Shown: positions 53,671-63,214 of the stretch, piece by piece
Layout: every line of letters starts with the position of its first letter
How positions within the stretch are numbered: position 1 is the first letter of the stretch
Source of the DNA: Calothrix sp. PCC 7507
GTDB lineage: Bacteria > Cyanobacteriota > Cyanobacteriia > Cyanobacteriales > Nostocaceae
NCBI RefSeq assembly: GCF_000316575.1
Contig: NC_019682.1
Coordinates: 3,780,001 to 3,844,000 of the forward strand
Direction: 5' to 3'
DNA length: 64,000 bases
Program-made: the position numbers and the translations under genes
The notes under the pieces: generated by a model
Told to the model about the DNA's origin: nothing
The model's input: the letters and a program-made list of their open reading frames with translations, nothing else
The model's database searches: none

Positions 53671-53769
53671 ACAGTTATCAGTTATCAGTTATCAGTTACT
53701 TGTACTGTGTGACTTGCTTTGAGATAAGTATCAGTCTGTTCACTGTTCACTGATAACTGTTCACTGATT
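53671..53769. repeat. STRR arrays at the NTPase/TPR gene boundary
   Basis: GTTATCA units at 53674-53698 and CACTGATAACTGTTCACTGA at 53741-53768. The final codons of the NTPase gene (SVNSYQ and stop) are read from the second array. Confidence 0.85.
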
Positions 53770-54520
53770 TCCTTAATGTCTCGAAGGCTTCTTTAAGTTT
53801 TTTGGGGTTTCCTTCAAGAGCAGCGACGAATTTAGCAACAATCTCCTGAGATAGACTCAAATCCATCTCTTGAGTTAATTCATACCACGCCTGCTCATCA
53901 TCAATTCTTCCTAGATGGCATTTATGGCAATTTCTTACCCATTCAGAGTTACTCTCTGGCACAGATTGTCCCGCAATCACCACCCGCAAATTTTCACAAT
54001 TAGTGACGGCGGCGAGAAAAGCACCACTGAGCCACTTCCTAATATCTGTGCTAGCGTCATTGAATGTATCAAATAAAATCACAACTGTTTTCTTGACTTT
54101 TTGTAAGTCTTGAAAAAACATTTCTTGTAATTCCATTAGATGGTACTTCTGAATCTGCTCATTGCTACCAAGAGCAATTTGGATGTCCATTTGTCCCAGA
54201 ACATCATTATCAGCGATGTTGACATTATAAGGACGTAGATAATTTTGCACACCAGCTTTAAATCTGGGAAAATGGCTAGGGCCTATTGTATTTTTGATTC
54301 GCCAAAAGACGTAGGGAATTCCCACACACGCTGATTTGAGATTAACATGAACTGCTAAAACACCTTCTGGGCAGATTTCGGCAAACTTGAGAAGTAAATC
54401 TGTCTTACCAAAACCTGGGGGAGATTCTAGTAGCAAAATCTGTGTATGACTGTTCCAACTAACCATTTTTTGAAAGTAATTTATTTCTTTGGTACGGTTA
54501 GCAAGAAGCATTTTATTCAT
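53747..54520 (-). CDS. STAND-type P-loop NTPase module
   Basis: A 257-residue NTPase. Walker A is P34-PGFGKT (residues 34-40) and Walker B is VVILFD (146-151). Later NCENLRVVIAGQSVPES carries a sensor-1-like Arg region. It ends with a helical lid (LSLSQEIVAKFVAALEGNPK). It lacks winged-helix and repeat domains, which are encoded in the next gene. It is 25 bases after the membrane protein gene and so in the same operon. The C-terminus SVNSYQ is encoded by repeat DNA. Function is inferred as a nucleotide-controlled switch. Confidence 0.75.
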   Translation of the reverse strand: MNKMLLANRTKEINYFQKMVSWNSHTQILLLESPPGFGKTDLLLKFAEICPEGVLAVHVNLKSACVGIPYVFWRIKNTIGPSHFPRFKAGVQNYLRPYNVNIADNDVLGQMDIQIALGSNEQIQKYHLMELQEMFFQDLQKVKKTVVILFDTFNDASTDIRKWLSGAFLAAVTNCENLRVVIAGQSVPESNSEWVRNCHKCHLGRIDDEQAWYELTQEMDLSLSQEIVAKFVAALEGNPKKLKEAFETLRKSVNSYQ

Positions 54521-54545
54521 TAGCTGTATCTACAACCTTTTACTA

Positions 54546-54974
54546 CTATTGCTTTGGTTCCGGTTGTTCTTCCGTAATCAATTCAGCTTCTAAAGGTTGC
54601 TCAGATGCTTCAGGAAAATAGCCAGGTTTGGGTGAATTTTTAGCCTGCTTTCTGTCTGTTGGAGATGTAGTGCTATTAGTTGCCCGTCTTGGTGTAAAAA
54701 CGTCAATATTTGTTTCACCAGTTAAATCATTGTGACTAATATCTGTACTGTCATGTTCAATGCCGATATTAGTGATTCCGTGAGTCTTATTGTTGCTGAT
54801 TGTAATTGAATGTGGCTGATTTTTGCGGCGATTTTGATTTCGCTTTTTAGTCGCAGTTACTCGCATCAGAGTATTAGGTATGCGGATAGCAAGTGAAGTC
54901 AGGCGATCGCGTAACACAAATACCACTACAATGACTGCCAAGGCAATAATTAAGACGATATAAACAGTCTCCAT
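54546..54974 (-). CDS. Membrane-anchored protein with two 20-residue pseudo-repeats
   Basis: A 142-residue protein from ATG 54974 (AGGT ahead); the frame extends to 55031. One N-terminal membrane helix (VYIVLIIALAVIVVVFVL, residues 4-20) is followed by a basic stretch (KKRNQNRRKNQ). Then come two related segments: ISNNKTHGITNIGI (59-72) and ISHNDLTGETNIDV (79-92). They match at I, S, N, G, T, N and I with a 20-residue spacing. The acidic Pro-rich tail looks disordered. The double N/G motif recalls HET-s-type and bacterial amyloid signalling motifs that are coupled to STAND NTPases, such as the next gene. No family was recognised; the amyloid idea is inference. Confidence 0.6.
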   Translation of the reverse strand: METVYIVLIIALAVIVVVFVLRDRLTSLAIRIPNTLMRVTATKKRNQNRRKNQPHSITISNNKTHGITNIGIEHDSTDISHNDLTGETNIDVFTPRRATNSTTSPTDRKQAKNSPKPGYFPEASEQPLEAELITEEQPEPKQ

Positions 54975-55031
54975 GAATTTACCTGATTTTTGACGACACC
55001 TTGATGGACAGGTAAATCCTAGTTTAAGCAA

Positions 55032-55556
55032 AACTGGCCTGATAAGTTAGTATTTATTAGTTCTTTATCGAGCAAAGAAATTGTTATCTAAATTTCTTTT
55101 TAGGCAATAGAGAACAGGCAATAGGAGAAAAAATTTGAGCTACTGCAATATGGGAGCAAGATGCTCCCACTACTTTTAAAACTATGGTTCTCAAAATAGA
55201 TGTGGTTTCGTTAGATTTAATTGTGCCCACTTAACAGCTATTTAAACAAATGGCAGTAGAGGGTTGCTTCTAACTTATAATCAATACAACTCCGCCTTTA
55301 GGAGATGGGCTCAATCTTTAATCGTAAACAGACTCACGCGGAGGGCACAGCAGTGCTGTGCTACTACGATATATGTGGTTTTTAAAACAATGCATATTTA
55401 GTTTTTCCTGTCAATGCGTAAGTCCTAATTTGGCCTCGTTAAGTGTGTAATGCGATCGCCATCACCTTGACGAAGGCATGAAGATCAAGGGTTACGGATT
55501 ACGATCGCCACTTTATCCTAATCTGAAATAATGCGATCGCATCATTCATAAACTTT
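55032..55556. other. Intergenic region with a MITE fragment
   Basis: No gene. At ~55350-55430 lies an inverted piece of the outer element of 2596-2877 (CACAGCAGTGCTGTG ... TGCGTAAGTCCTAA). HIP1 octamers at 55452 and 55533 flank the ATPase leader. Confidence 0.6.
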
Positions 55557-57068
55557 ATGAACTTCCGTGAAGAGTTTAAACTACTAGTACGTGCCCGCTA
55601 CCCTTTGATTTATATCCCTACCTATGAAGAGGAACGGGTAGAAGGAGCCATTCGGGAAGAAGCCGCTAAAGAGGGTAATCGTCCCGTGTATACTTGGGAT
55701 TTTGTCGATGGGTATCAAGGTAATCCCAATGATGCGGGGTTTGGGCGGCGTAACCCGCTACAAGCGTTGGAATTCATTGAAAAATTGCCAGCCTCAGCCT
55801 CTGCAGTGTTGATTTTAAGAGATTATCATCGCTTTTTAGATGATGTGGCAATTGCCCGTAAACTCCGCAACTTGTCTCGACTCCTCAAGTCTCAGCCGAA
55901 AAATATAGTTTTGTTGTCGCCGCGGATTGCTATTCCTGACGACTTAATGGAAGTTCTCACAGTCGTTGAGTTCCCCTTACCTGCAGCCCCAGAAATCAAA
56001 ACAGAGGTAGAACGCTTATTGCAGACAACTGGTAATTCCTTATCTGGGAAAGTTCTAGATGACTTGGTGCGTTCTTGTCAAGGCCTTTCAATGGAAAGAA
56101 TTCGCCGGGTTTTAGCCAGAGCGATCGCTACCCACGGTGAATTGCAACCAGAAGACGTAGATTTAGTTTTGGCAGAAAAGCGCCAAACCATCCGTCAAAC
56201 CCAAATCCTAGACTTTTATCCCGCCACTGAGCAAATTTCTGATATTGGCGGACTCGATAACCTCAAAGATTGGTTAATCCGCCGGGGTAATGCGTTTACA
56301 GAACGAGCGCGTCAGTACGGATTACCACACCCTCGTGGTTTAATGTTGGTGGGGATTCAGGGGACTGGGAAATCTTTAACAGCAAAAGCGATCGCTCATC
56401 ATTGGCACTTACCACTACTACGCCTAGATGTAGGGCGATTATTTGGTGGTTTAGTAGGAGAATCTGAGTCTCGGACTCGCCAAATGATTCAAGTGGCTGA
56501 AGCCCTTGCTCCCTGTGTATTGTGGATTGATGAAATAGATAAAGCCTTTTCCGGATTGGGTAGCAAAGGTGATGCAGGCACCACTAGTCGGGTGTTTGGC
56601 GCATTTATTAACTGGTTAGCGGAAAAAACCTCACCGGTTTTTGTTGTCGCCACCGCTAACGATATTCAAGCCCTACCGCCAGAAATGCTGCGTAAAGGGC
56701 GATTTGATGAAATTTTCTTTGTTGGCTTACCTACCCAAGACGAGAGAAAAGCAATTTTTAATGTCCATTTATCCCGATTGCGTCCCCACAACTTGAAAAG
56801 TTATGACATCGATAGGTTAGCATACGAAACGCCCGATTTTTCTGGGGCAGAGATTGAGCAAACCTTAATCGAAGCGATGCATATAGGATTTAGTCAGAAT
56901 CGAGACTTTAATAACGACGATGTTTTAGAAGCTGCCAGTCAGATTATACCTTTAGCACGCACTGCTGTAGAGCAAATACAGCAACTACAAGAATGGGCTG
57001 CAGCCGGGAGAGCGCGGCTAGCCTCGAAACACAGCCCTTTGAGCGATAGCTTTGGTAAGCTCCGTTAA
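55557..57068 (+). CDS. Ycf46-type AAA family ATPase
   Basis: A 503-residue AAA protein matching chloroplast/cyanobacterial Ycf46 (Synechocystis Slr0374). The N-terminal domain begins NFREEFKLLVRARYPLIYIP. AAA core: Walker A G266-IQGTGKS, Walker B VLWIDEIDKA (321-330), sensor FVVATANDIQALPPEMLRKG and Arg finger KGRFDE. It is linked in Synechocystis to inorganic-carbon responses; its molecular task is not established. The protein acts in the cytoplasm, probably as a hexamer. Single gene. Confidence 0.9.
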   Translation: MNFREEFKLLVRARYPLIYIPTYEEERVEGAIREEAAKEGNRPVYTWDFVDGYQGNPNDAGFGRRNPLQALEFIEKLPASASAVLILRDYHRFLDDVAIARKLRNLSRLLKSQPKNIVLLSPRIAIPDDLMEVLTVVEFPLPAAPEIKTEVERLLQTTGNSLSGKVLDDLVRSCQGLSMERIRRVLARAIATHGELQPEDVDLVLAEKRQTIRQTQILDFYPATEQISDIGGLDNLKDWLIRRGNAFTERARQYGLPHPRGLMLVGIQGTGKSLTAKAIAHHWHLPLLRLDVGRLFGGLVGESESRTRQMIQVAEALAPCVLWIDEIDKAFSGLGSKGDAGTTSRVFGAFINWLAEKTSPVFVVATANDIQALPPEMLRKGRFDEIFFVGLPTQDERKAIFNVHLSRLRPHNLKSYDIDRLAYETPDFSGAEIEQTLIEAMHIGFSQNRDFNNDDVLEAASQIIPLARTAVEQIQQLQEWAAAGRARLASKHSPLSDSFGKLR

Positions 57069-57175
57069 GGCAGCCAACCGCAGCTGTAATAATTAAAGTG
57101 TAGGTAGTTCACACTTGACACTTGACCCTTGACTATTGACTATTGACTCATGACTATCGGTGGCGAGGTTGAACC

Positions 57176-57688
57176 ATGTTTTCTAGCGTACTGAAATTTA
57201 TACTGGGGATATTTTTAGCGATCGCTATTTTAGGCGGTAGCGGACTAGCAACTGCACTCTATTTCATAAATCGAACTGCTACACAACCAGCCAAACCAGT
57301 TTTTAGCAACGATAACCCCGCCAAATCTCCTAAAGTAACTGAGGCCAAAGCCAAAACTACTTCTAAGCCTGAATCTTCAGCGAAACCCACTCCAACTGAA
57401 TCGCCCAAAACACAAGAATCACCAAAACCATTACCACCAGGAGCCTATCGAGGCGTGGTTACTTGGCCTCAAGGCTTAGGTTTACGAGCAGAACCCCAAC
57501 AAGAAGCTGCGCGTGTCGGCGGGGTTGGTTTTAAGCAAAAAGTGATCATCTTAGAAGAAAGCTCAGATAAAGCTTGGCAAAAGATTCGCCTAGAAAGTGG
57601 TGAACAAGAAGGTTGGGTGAAAGCCGGAAATACTGAACGCAGCGACGAACAAGATGCAGCACCACAACCGAAAAAACCAGATCAATAA
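57176..57688 (+). CDS. Membrane-anchored bacterial SH3 domain protein
   Basis: A 170-residue protein. The N-terminal helix (FILGIFLAIAILGGSGLATA) is followed by a Pro/Lys/Thr-rich linker of ~60 residues and a bacterial SH3 domain (VVTWPQGLGLRAEPQQEAAR, ending EGWVKAGNTERS). Such proteins usually sit in the periplasm and may bind cell-wall peptides. It is ~110 bases after the Ycf46 gene; a shared transcript is possible. Confidence 0.82.
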   Translation: MFSSVLKFILGIFLAIAILGGSGLATALYFINRTATQPAKPVFSNDNPAKSPKVTEAKAKTTSKPESSAKPTPTESPKTQESPKPLPPGAYRGVVTWPQGLGLRAEPQQEAARVGGVGFKQKVIILEESSDKAWQKIRLESGEQEGWVKAGNTERSDEQDAAPQPKKPDQ

Positions 57689-57699
57689 GCTGTGTAATT

Positions 57700-57730
57700 T
57701 TGACACTCCCTGCGCTAAAGCCACAGGGAT
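57700..57730. mobile_element. IS200/IS605-like terminal hairpin
   Basis: TGACACTCCCTGCGCTAAAG followed by CCACAGGGATTC. The CCCTG/CAGGG stem with CTAAAGC in the loop is typical of ends of IS200/IS605 elements in cyanobacteria. No tnpA or tnpB remains here. Confidence 0.5.
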
Positions 57731-57741
57731 TCTTGGTTCAA

Positions 57742-57918
57742 TTACCTTTGAAAGCGCGATAATAACTCCTCACGGGTAGCTTGATAAATCAAATCCATAT
57801 ATTCATCAGTAGATAATTCCAATAGGTAAATCGTATTTTTTATGTAGCCTTGCGAAGTATTTGAATATTCGTTTGGCGAATGCGGCTTGAGTAGTTGATT
57901 AATTATCTTATTCTCCAA
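57742..57918 (-). CDS. Small ORF, 58 residues, unknown or relic
   Basis: The TTG-to-TAA frame is rich in helix formers near its end (STDEYMDLIYQATREELLSR). It lies next to the IS-like hairpin. There is no RBS and no recognised family. It may be the remnant of a gene cut by insertion. Confidence 0.2.
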   Translation of the reverse strand: MENKIINQLLKPHSPNEYSNTSQGYIKNTIYLLELSTDEYMDLIYQATREELLSRFQR

Positions 57919-57962
57919 TCATGGGATTTCCATTTTTTGCTCCCAGCAAATTAAGCTTGTCG

Positions 57963-58080
57963 CGTTACTACTGTTCTGTCCCATTAATTTTGCTCTGCTG
58001 CTAGATCCCCGACTTCTTCAAGAAGTCGGGGATCTGAACACCACAAACCTCTCAAAACTTTTGGGACAGACTACTACGTA
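57963..58080. mobile_element. MITE with TCTGTCCCA ends and palindromic core
   Basis: TTCTGTCCCATTAATTTTG and (inverted) GTCTGTCCCAAAAGTTTTG flank the perfect palindrome AGATCCCCGACTTCTT / AAGAAGTCGGGGATCT at 58004-58036. The palindrome shares its arms with the repeats at 2186 and 6430. Confidence 0.7.
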
Positions 58081-58419
58081 TGTTTCAAAAATTAAACACT
58101 AATTCTATATGTAACTTAAATATTGTTAATAAATGTAACAAAAATTATGCCGTTCTGTGAGACAGGCATAGTTTTGATCAGCGGGTGAGGGCACAACAAT
58201 GTTGTACTACTACAAGGATATGTCTTTCACCAAGCTTAAAATAGCGATAAAACAGAATTGAATTTAAATTCATGAAAAACTTAGTTTGGGTAGTATACTA
58301 ATAACAAAATTTTTACAACCTTACCGAAAAATTGGGTATAAATCCTCGCCCTAGTAAAGCTTTGTGTAAGGAAAATAAGCCAACAGAAAAGTTTTAGCAC
58401 TTAAAGACTGAGAAAAATT
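58081..58419. other. Upstream region of the peptidoglycan-binding gene
   Basis: It starts with a partial TTTGATT-type MITE end (TTTCAAAAATTAAACACTAA), then a GGGCACAACAATGTTGT unit. An AT-rich leader of ~150 bases precedes the ATG. No gene is seen. Confidence 0.5.
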
Positions 58420-59793
58420 ATGGAAGCCATTGGTTATCTTCATCTCGCCTCAGTCTATGAGGCATCTGAAAGCCTCGACATTGTTCCTGTCCGAGTTAGT
58501 TTTCCATTTTTGACTTGGAAGAAGCTTTCTACCGCTACTGCAATGCGTCTTTTATCTGTAGCACTGACTATGGGAATTCTGAGCGTAGCAGGGCAAGCTT
58601 TAGCAGTTCAGAAAGGAAGTAATGGAGCTGAAGTTACAACCATCCAGCGGTGTTTAAACAAGTTAGGCTTTTTTCGTGGCCCAATAACCGGCAAGTTTGG
58701 TTCTTTGACTCAGCAGGCTGTCATCGGCTTCCAGCAGACGAATAAATTACCTGCTGACGGGGTTGTGGGTAATAGTACTCAACAAAGGCTACAACAAGCT
58801 TGTCAATCTAAAATTCCTCGCAATATTCAGAAAACCTCAAGTAATAATATCAGTGGTGGCTTGCAATTAGGTAGTAGAGGTCCAGCAGTCATCAAGCTGC
58901 AACAGCGTTTACAGCGGTTAGGTTATTTTCAAGGCCCCGTCACAGGCTATTTTGGCCCTAAGACTCAACAGGCCTTGTCTCGGCAGACGATCGCTAGATC
59001 CGAACGGGCATTAACTAGATTCAAGCAATCTTCTCAGCTACGTAATAATACTATTGTGCCTGCTACAACTAGACAAACCAATCTGAACAGGACAAGTGGA
59101 GTTAGTCTATCGACTGAGCAAGTCAGAGAGTTACAACAGCATTTACAGGATTTAGGTTACTTGAAAGCCAATGCCACTGGCTATTTTGGTTCTTTAACTC
59201 AAGATGCTCTCATCAGATTTCAGCGAGACTATCGACTATCTGCTGACGGGATGGCCAATGCACAAGCTTTGGATGCACTACGTCAAGTCTCTGTCAATAG
59301 AAATGCTAATCAACCAGAGCCAAATTATCTCCCTACAGATACACAAAATAGACCAGAAAAAAATTATCTCACCATCGGTGACAGTGGTGAGAATGTGAAA
59401 GCATTGCAAGAGCGTTTGCTGCAAATTGGTTTCTTTAATGCTAATCCGGATGGCTATTTTGGTGAAAATACCAGATCATATGTGTATGCGTTCCAGCAAT
59501 ATTCTCGAATCAATCCGACGGGGATTGTAGATTCGCAAACTTGGCAAGCTTTAGGTTTGAATACTTCTCCTATAGAGAATCGTCCTAATACTAATCGTTA
59601 TGTGGTGGTAGTGCCGATTCGCAATGCTGATACTTTGGATAAAGTCCGTCAATATATACCTAATCTTGTTGTGGAGAAGTCCGGTTTAGGAAATTATATT
59701 AATGCTGGCGCGTTTGGCGATCGCCAAGAAGCAGAAAATCTCTCCAAAAAGTTGCGTTCCTACGGTTTTGATGCACGGGTAGAATATTTTTAG
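58420..59793 (+). CDS. Peptidoglycan-binding protein with four PG_binding_1 units and SPOR-like domain
   Basis: A 457-residue protein. The N-terminal MEAIGYLHLASVYEA is a conserved leader of cyanobacterial peptidoglycan-binding proteins, with a hydrophobic anchor near residues 46-63. Four peptidoglycan-binding units follow, each with G-x-x-V/A-xx-LQ-xx-L-x-LGY/F and a GYFG-xxTxxA box. They lie near 65-125, 150-205, 230-290 and 325-375, and the second is cut short and joined to a basic stretch. The end (RYVVVVPIRN, INAGAFGDRQEAENLSKKLR) is SPOR-like, which binds denuded glycan at septa. It probably acts at the cell wall or septum. Confidence 0.85.
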   Translation: MEAIGYLHLASVYEASESLDIVPVRVSFPFLTWKKLSTATAMRLLSVALTMGILSVAGQALAVQKGSNGAEVTTIQRCLNKLGFFRGPITGKFGSLTQQAVIGFQQTNKLPADGVVGNSTQQRLQQACQSKIPRNIQKTSSNNISGGLQLGSRGPAVIKLQQRLQRLGYFQGPVTGYFGPKTQQALSRQTIARSERALTRFKQSSQLRNNTIVPATTRQTNLNRTSGVSLSTEQVRELQQHLQDLGYLKANATGYFGSLTQDALIRFQRDYRLSADGMANAQALDALRQVSVNRNANQPEPNYLPTDTQNRPEKNYLTIGDSGENVKALQERLLQIGFFNANPDGYFGENTRSYVYAFQQYSRINPTGIVDSQTWQALGLNTSPIENRPNTNRYVVVVPIRNADTLDKVRQYIPNLVVEKSGLGNYINAGAFGDRQEAENLSKKLRSYGFDARVEYF

Positions 59794-59843
59794 TGGTTGT
59801 CCCTCTTGATATCAGGGTAACTGATAACTGGTAACTGATTTAA

Positions 59844-62456
59844 TTACGCCACTAAAAAAGAATTACTAAATCTGCGGGACTTAGATTTTTGTAATAGCTT
59901 TGTCGTATCTTCAACCGATAAGGGGCGGCTAAAAAGATATCCTTGCATGAGTTCGCAATCGAGAATGCGTAACAAATTACGCTGTTCTTTAGTTTCCACC
60001 CCTTCAGCCACAACCGCAAGATTCAGTCCATGCGCTAATGCAATAATCGCTGTTGTGATAGCTGCATCATTATTGTCATTTCTCAAATCACGGACAAAAG
60101 ACCTGTCAATTTTTAAACAGTGGATAGGAAAATTTTTTAGATAACTTAAAGAACAATATCCAGTACCAAAATCATCTATGGAGATAGAAACACCCATCTT
60201 AGATAATTCTCTTAAAGTTGTTTGCGTTAAACTAACATTTTTCATAGCAACGGTTTCAGTAATCTCTAACTCTAAACACTGGTGATTTAATTGAGTTTCT
60301 GATAATATCTGCGTCACCATATCAACTAAGTTAGATTGCTGAAATTGTCTGGCGGAAAGGTTAACAGCTACTGATAATGATGGTAGATTCAAGGCATCTT
60401 GCCAAGCTTTATTTTGAGCGCAAGCAGTTTTTAACACCCATTCACCAATGGATACAATTAGTCCGGTTTCTTCAGCTAGAGGAATAAATTTTTCTGGAGG
60501 AATTAAGCCTAATTCACAGTGATGCCAACGTAGCAAGGCTTCAATTTTAGTAATTTTGCCTGTGCTAATATTGACTTGTGGTTGGTAGTAAACTTCAAAT
60601 TCTTGCCGCTCTAAAGCATAATGCAAGCTATTTTCTAAGATTAACAGTTCTGAAGCTTGCGAAGTGATCGCTGAGTGATAAAACTGATAATGATTACGTC
60701 CTTGAGACTTAACACTATATAAGGCTGCATCAGCATTTTTAATCAAGGTTTCTGCATCTTTACCATGCATAGGATAAAGAGAAACGCCAATACTAGCGCT
60801 AACATGCAAGCGATGATTTTCAATAGCAAATACTGGCTTAAAAGCTGCTAAAATATGTTCTTGGATCTGGGCAACATCTTCAGCATTGTTGATTCCTAGT
60901 AGAAGTAGGGTAAATTCATCCCCTCCCCAACGAGCCAGAGTATCTCCTGTTCGCAGACATTTTGTCAATCGTTGAGCAACACTTTGCAACAGTTGATCGC
61001 CAATAGCATGACCTAGTGTATCGTTGATTGTTTTAAATCGATCTAAATCTAAAAAACAGACAGCTAATTTATCGCCATTTTGATGTGCTTGTTTTAAAGA
61101 CTCAGAAAGATGTTCGTTGAATAGTACTCGGTTAGGTAGATTCGTCAACAAGTCGTGTAAAGCCTGATGACGGATTGTAGCTTCGGCTAATTTGTGGGCG
61201 GTGACATCCCGAAAACTCCAGACTCTACCAACTATTTTGCCACTGAGGAGTTGTGGTTGGGAATAACGCTCTAGTATTCTGCCATCCTTAAAGGCGATCG
61301 CATCATAAATTTGTGTGTCTGGGTTAAGGTGCAATTCCCTAATGGTAGCAAGACAATGTCTAGGATTTTCTAGCTCTTTCATTGCTACTCTGAGAGCTGC
61401 TCCATAATTCCTTGAAGACATCAGCGACTTAGGAATGCGCCACATCTGGAGAAACCTTTGATTAAAGCCTGTAATATTACCTAAATTATCCACTACTAAA
61501 ATACCATCAGCAGTAGATTCTAATGTTGCCCACTGCAAAGACAGAGATTTTTCTAATTCTATTTGTATCCGCTGACGTTCTGCAATCTCTTTGTGCAATT
61601 CAATGGTGCGTTCTTGGACTCTACTTTCTAACTGGGAAGTTAAATTTTTGTTTTCTACAATCACTTGCTGTAGAGTATTGTCTACTAATAGACTTTGGTT
61701 AGCCAAAGAAATTACACCTGCGGCTGCTTGCAAAAATGCTATTTCTGTTGCTTTCCAAACTCTTGACTGCACACAATCATCAAAGCCGATAAAACCGACA
61801 AATTTACCTTTAGCAATTATTGGCACAAGCAAAATCGCATCAATACCCTGTAGTCCTAAAATCTTATTTTCGGATGTGCTTAATTCCCCTACATTTTTAG
61901 CAATGATGTCGCCACGGTTTAATACTTGTAACCAGTCTGGATAAAATTTTGTATAGGAGAGGTTTTGCCACGGGTGATTGTTAATTTGTGGTTGAATGCC
62001 TTCAGCACACCACTCAGCTTTCATACTCATCAGTAAGTCGCCATTATTTGAGCAGCAATTTTCAAATATATAAACACGACTAACTTTACATATTTGTCCT
62101 AGAATCTGTAGCGTTTCTGTATAGTATTTAAAGTGGTTATCAACATTTAGCAAAGAGCTTTCCAATAGCAAAATGGCTTCTAAATATTGATTGCCAAAGT
62201 TTTTCGCAACCTCTTCTAAATGCTGAATTGCTTGGTTATTTTCTTTCTTAGTGAATTTTTCTTTTTGGCGATTGTTGATTAGCGAATATTTTTGCCCCTC
62301 GCTACCTGGTGACATTCCTTTTTTATTTAAACGATAGAGATTTTTATACTCAGTCAGTAGTATATTTCTGAGTTTTGGCAAGAGATGATTTGAGATATAT
62401 AAAGCGATGAGTTGTGTGCCTAAGCAGGTGAATAAACCAACCATCAAAACTATCAT
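59844..62456 (-). CDS. GAF-PAS-GGDEF-EAL cyclic-di-GMP signalling protein
   Basis: An 870-residue protein. In order: N-terminal membrane helix (about 1-22), GAF domain (about 110-255, with [17 protein letters not shown]), coiled coil and PAS domain (about 305-425), GGDEF and EAL. The diguanylate cyclase motif GGDEF (511-515) is intact, and an inhibitory RTGD I-site (502-505) lies exactly five residues before it. The EAL domain (E639-A-L) keeps [33 protein letters not shown] and VAEGVET, so phosphodiesterase activity is also expected. The net direction cannot be read. Only one membrane helix is seen. Confidence 0.92.
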   Translation of the reverse strand: MIVLMVGLFTCLGTQLIALYISNHLLPKLRNILLTEYKNLYRLNKKGMSPGSEGQKYSLINNRQKEKFTKKENNQAIQHLEEVAKNFGNQYLEAILLLESSLLNVDNHFKYYTETLQILGQICKVSRVYIFENCCSNNGDLLMSMKAEWCAEGIQPQINNHPWQNLSYTKFYPDWLQVLNRGDIIAKNVGELSTSENKILGLQGIDAILLVPIIAKGKFVGFIGFDDCVQSRVWKATEIAFLQAAAGVISLANQSLLVDNTLQQVIVENKNLTSQLESRVQERTIELHKEIAERQRIQIELEKSLSLQWATLESTADGILVVDNLGNITGFNQRFLQMWRIPKSLMSSRNYGAALRVAMKELENPRHCLATIRELHLNPDTQIYDAIAFKDGRILERYSQPQLLSGKIVGRVWSFRDVTAHKLAEATIRHQALHDLLTNLPNRVLFNEHLSESLKQAHQNGDKLAVCFLDLDRFKTINDTLGHAIGDQLLQSVAQRLTKCLRTGDTLARWGGDEFTLLLLGINNAEDVAQIQEHILAAFKPVFAIENHRLHVSASIGVSLYPMHGKDAETLIKNADAALYSVKSQGRNHYQFYHSAITSQASELLILENSLHYALERQEFEVYYQPQVNISTGKITKIEALLRWHHCELGLIPPEKFIPLAEETGLIVSIGEWVLKTACAQNKAWQDALNLPSLSVAVNLSARQFQQSNLVDMVTQILSETQLNHQCLELEITETVAMKNVSLTQTTLRELSKMGVSISIDDFGTGYCSLSYLKNFPIHCLKIDRSFVRDLRNDNNDAAITTAIIALAHGLNLAVVAEGVETKEQRNLLRILDCELMQGYLFSRPLSVEDTTKLLQKSKSRRFSNSFLVA

Positions 62457-63214
62457 GGTAGTCTCTGCTATGGTATGTAGTGTCTATTTTTTTGAGAATA
62501 TTTTTTATTCTCATGCTGAAGAACTTGATTTTATATACGATAAGTGCATATTATTCCGACATGTGAAATTTAGTTTTTGATATTTATCCTTACATTTATA
62601 TCACGTGATGGTTGATATCATCTTTAAATTATGGGTGTTCATCTAATAGAGGCTGCTCACACAGTATATCCAGTATATAAATGCTCTGACAACACATACG
62701 GTGAGATAGTGTATGCTTTGTCAATGTGGGGTCTCAGCCCCTATCAATTATCTAAATAAAGACAGTAAAATATCGCTATTTAACCTCTGATTTTTCCGAA
62801 TTAATCCAAAATACAAGGTTATTTTAGCGGTAATCATTATCAAGAGTGATGTTTTTAAACAGTCTGGTTCATAGTTAATCAAAGTGGAAAACTTTCTTGG
62901 CAGCATTATGAGTTAGATAATCATTAAATACTATATTATTCTTGGTAAATTTCATAGTTGTGTCGGCTTGTGTAAAATTTATGGTTTTAGCAACTTCGTG
63001 TTTACTAAATTTCCTATACTAGACTGATGTATTTCCAATTTTACAAACTTTATAATAATTTAAGATTCAGGAAAACATCAAAATCTAATTTTGTAAATAT
63101 TGATACCGTTTTCAGGAATAGAAATTAAAGATAGGGCTTACGCAAGTGTCATATTTTTTCATGAAGGTTTGTCAAGAGCGGATCTCTGCACGATCGCATT
63201 GATCTCGCTCAAGA
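62457..63214. other. Intergenic region, ~760 bp
   Basis: AT-rich with no gene recognised. TATACT near 63014 and TTTACTAAAT could form a promoter, but there is no plus-strand gene after it within the window. Confidence 0.5.

Noticed and set aside
58230-58419. c-di-AMP riboswitch before the peptidoglycan-binding gene
   Set aside because: The location is tempting, but I could not find the conserved ydaO-type segments in this leader.
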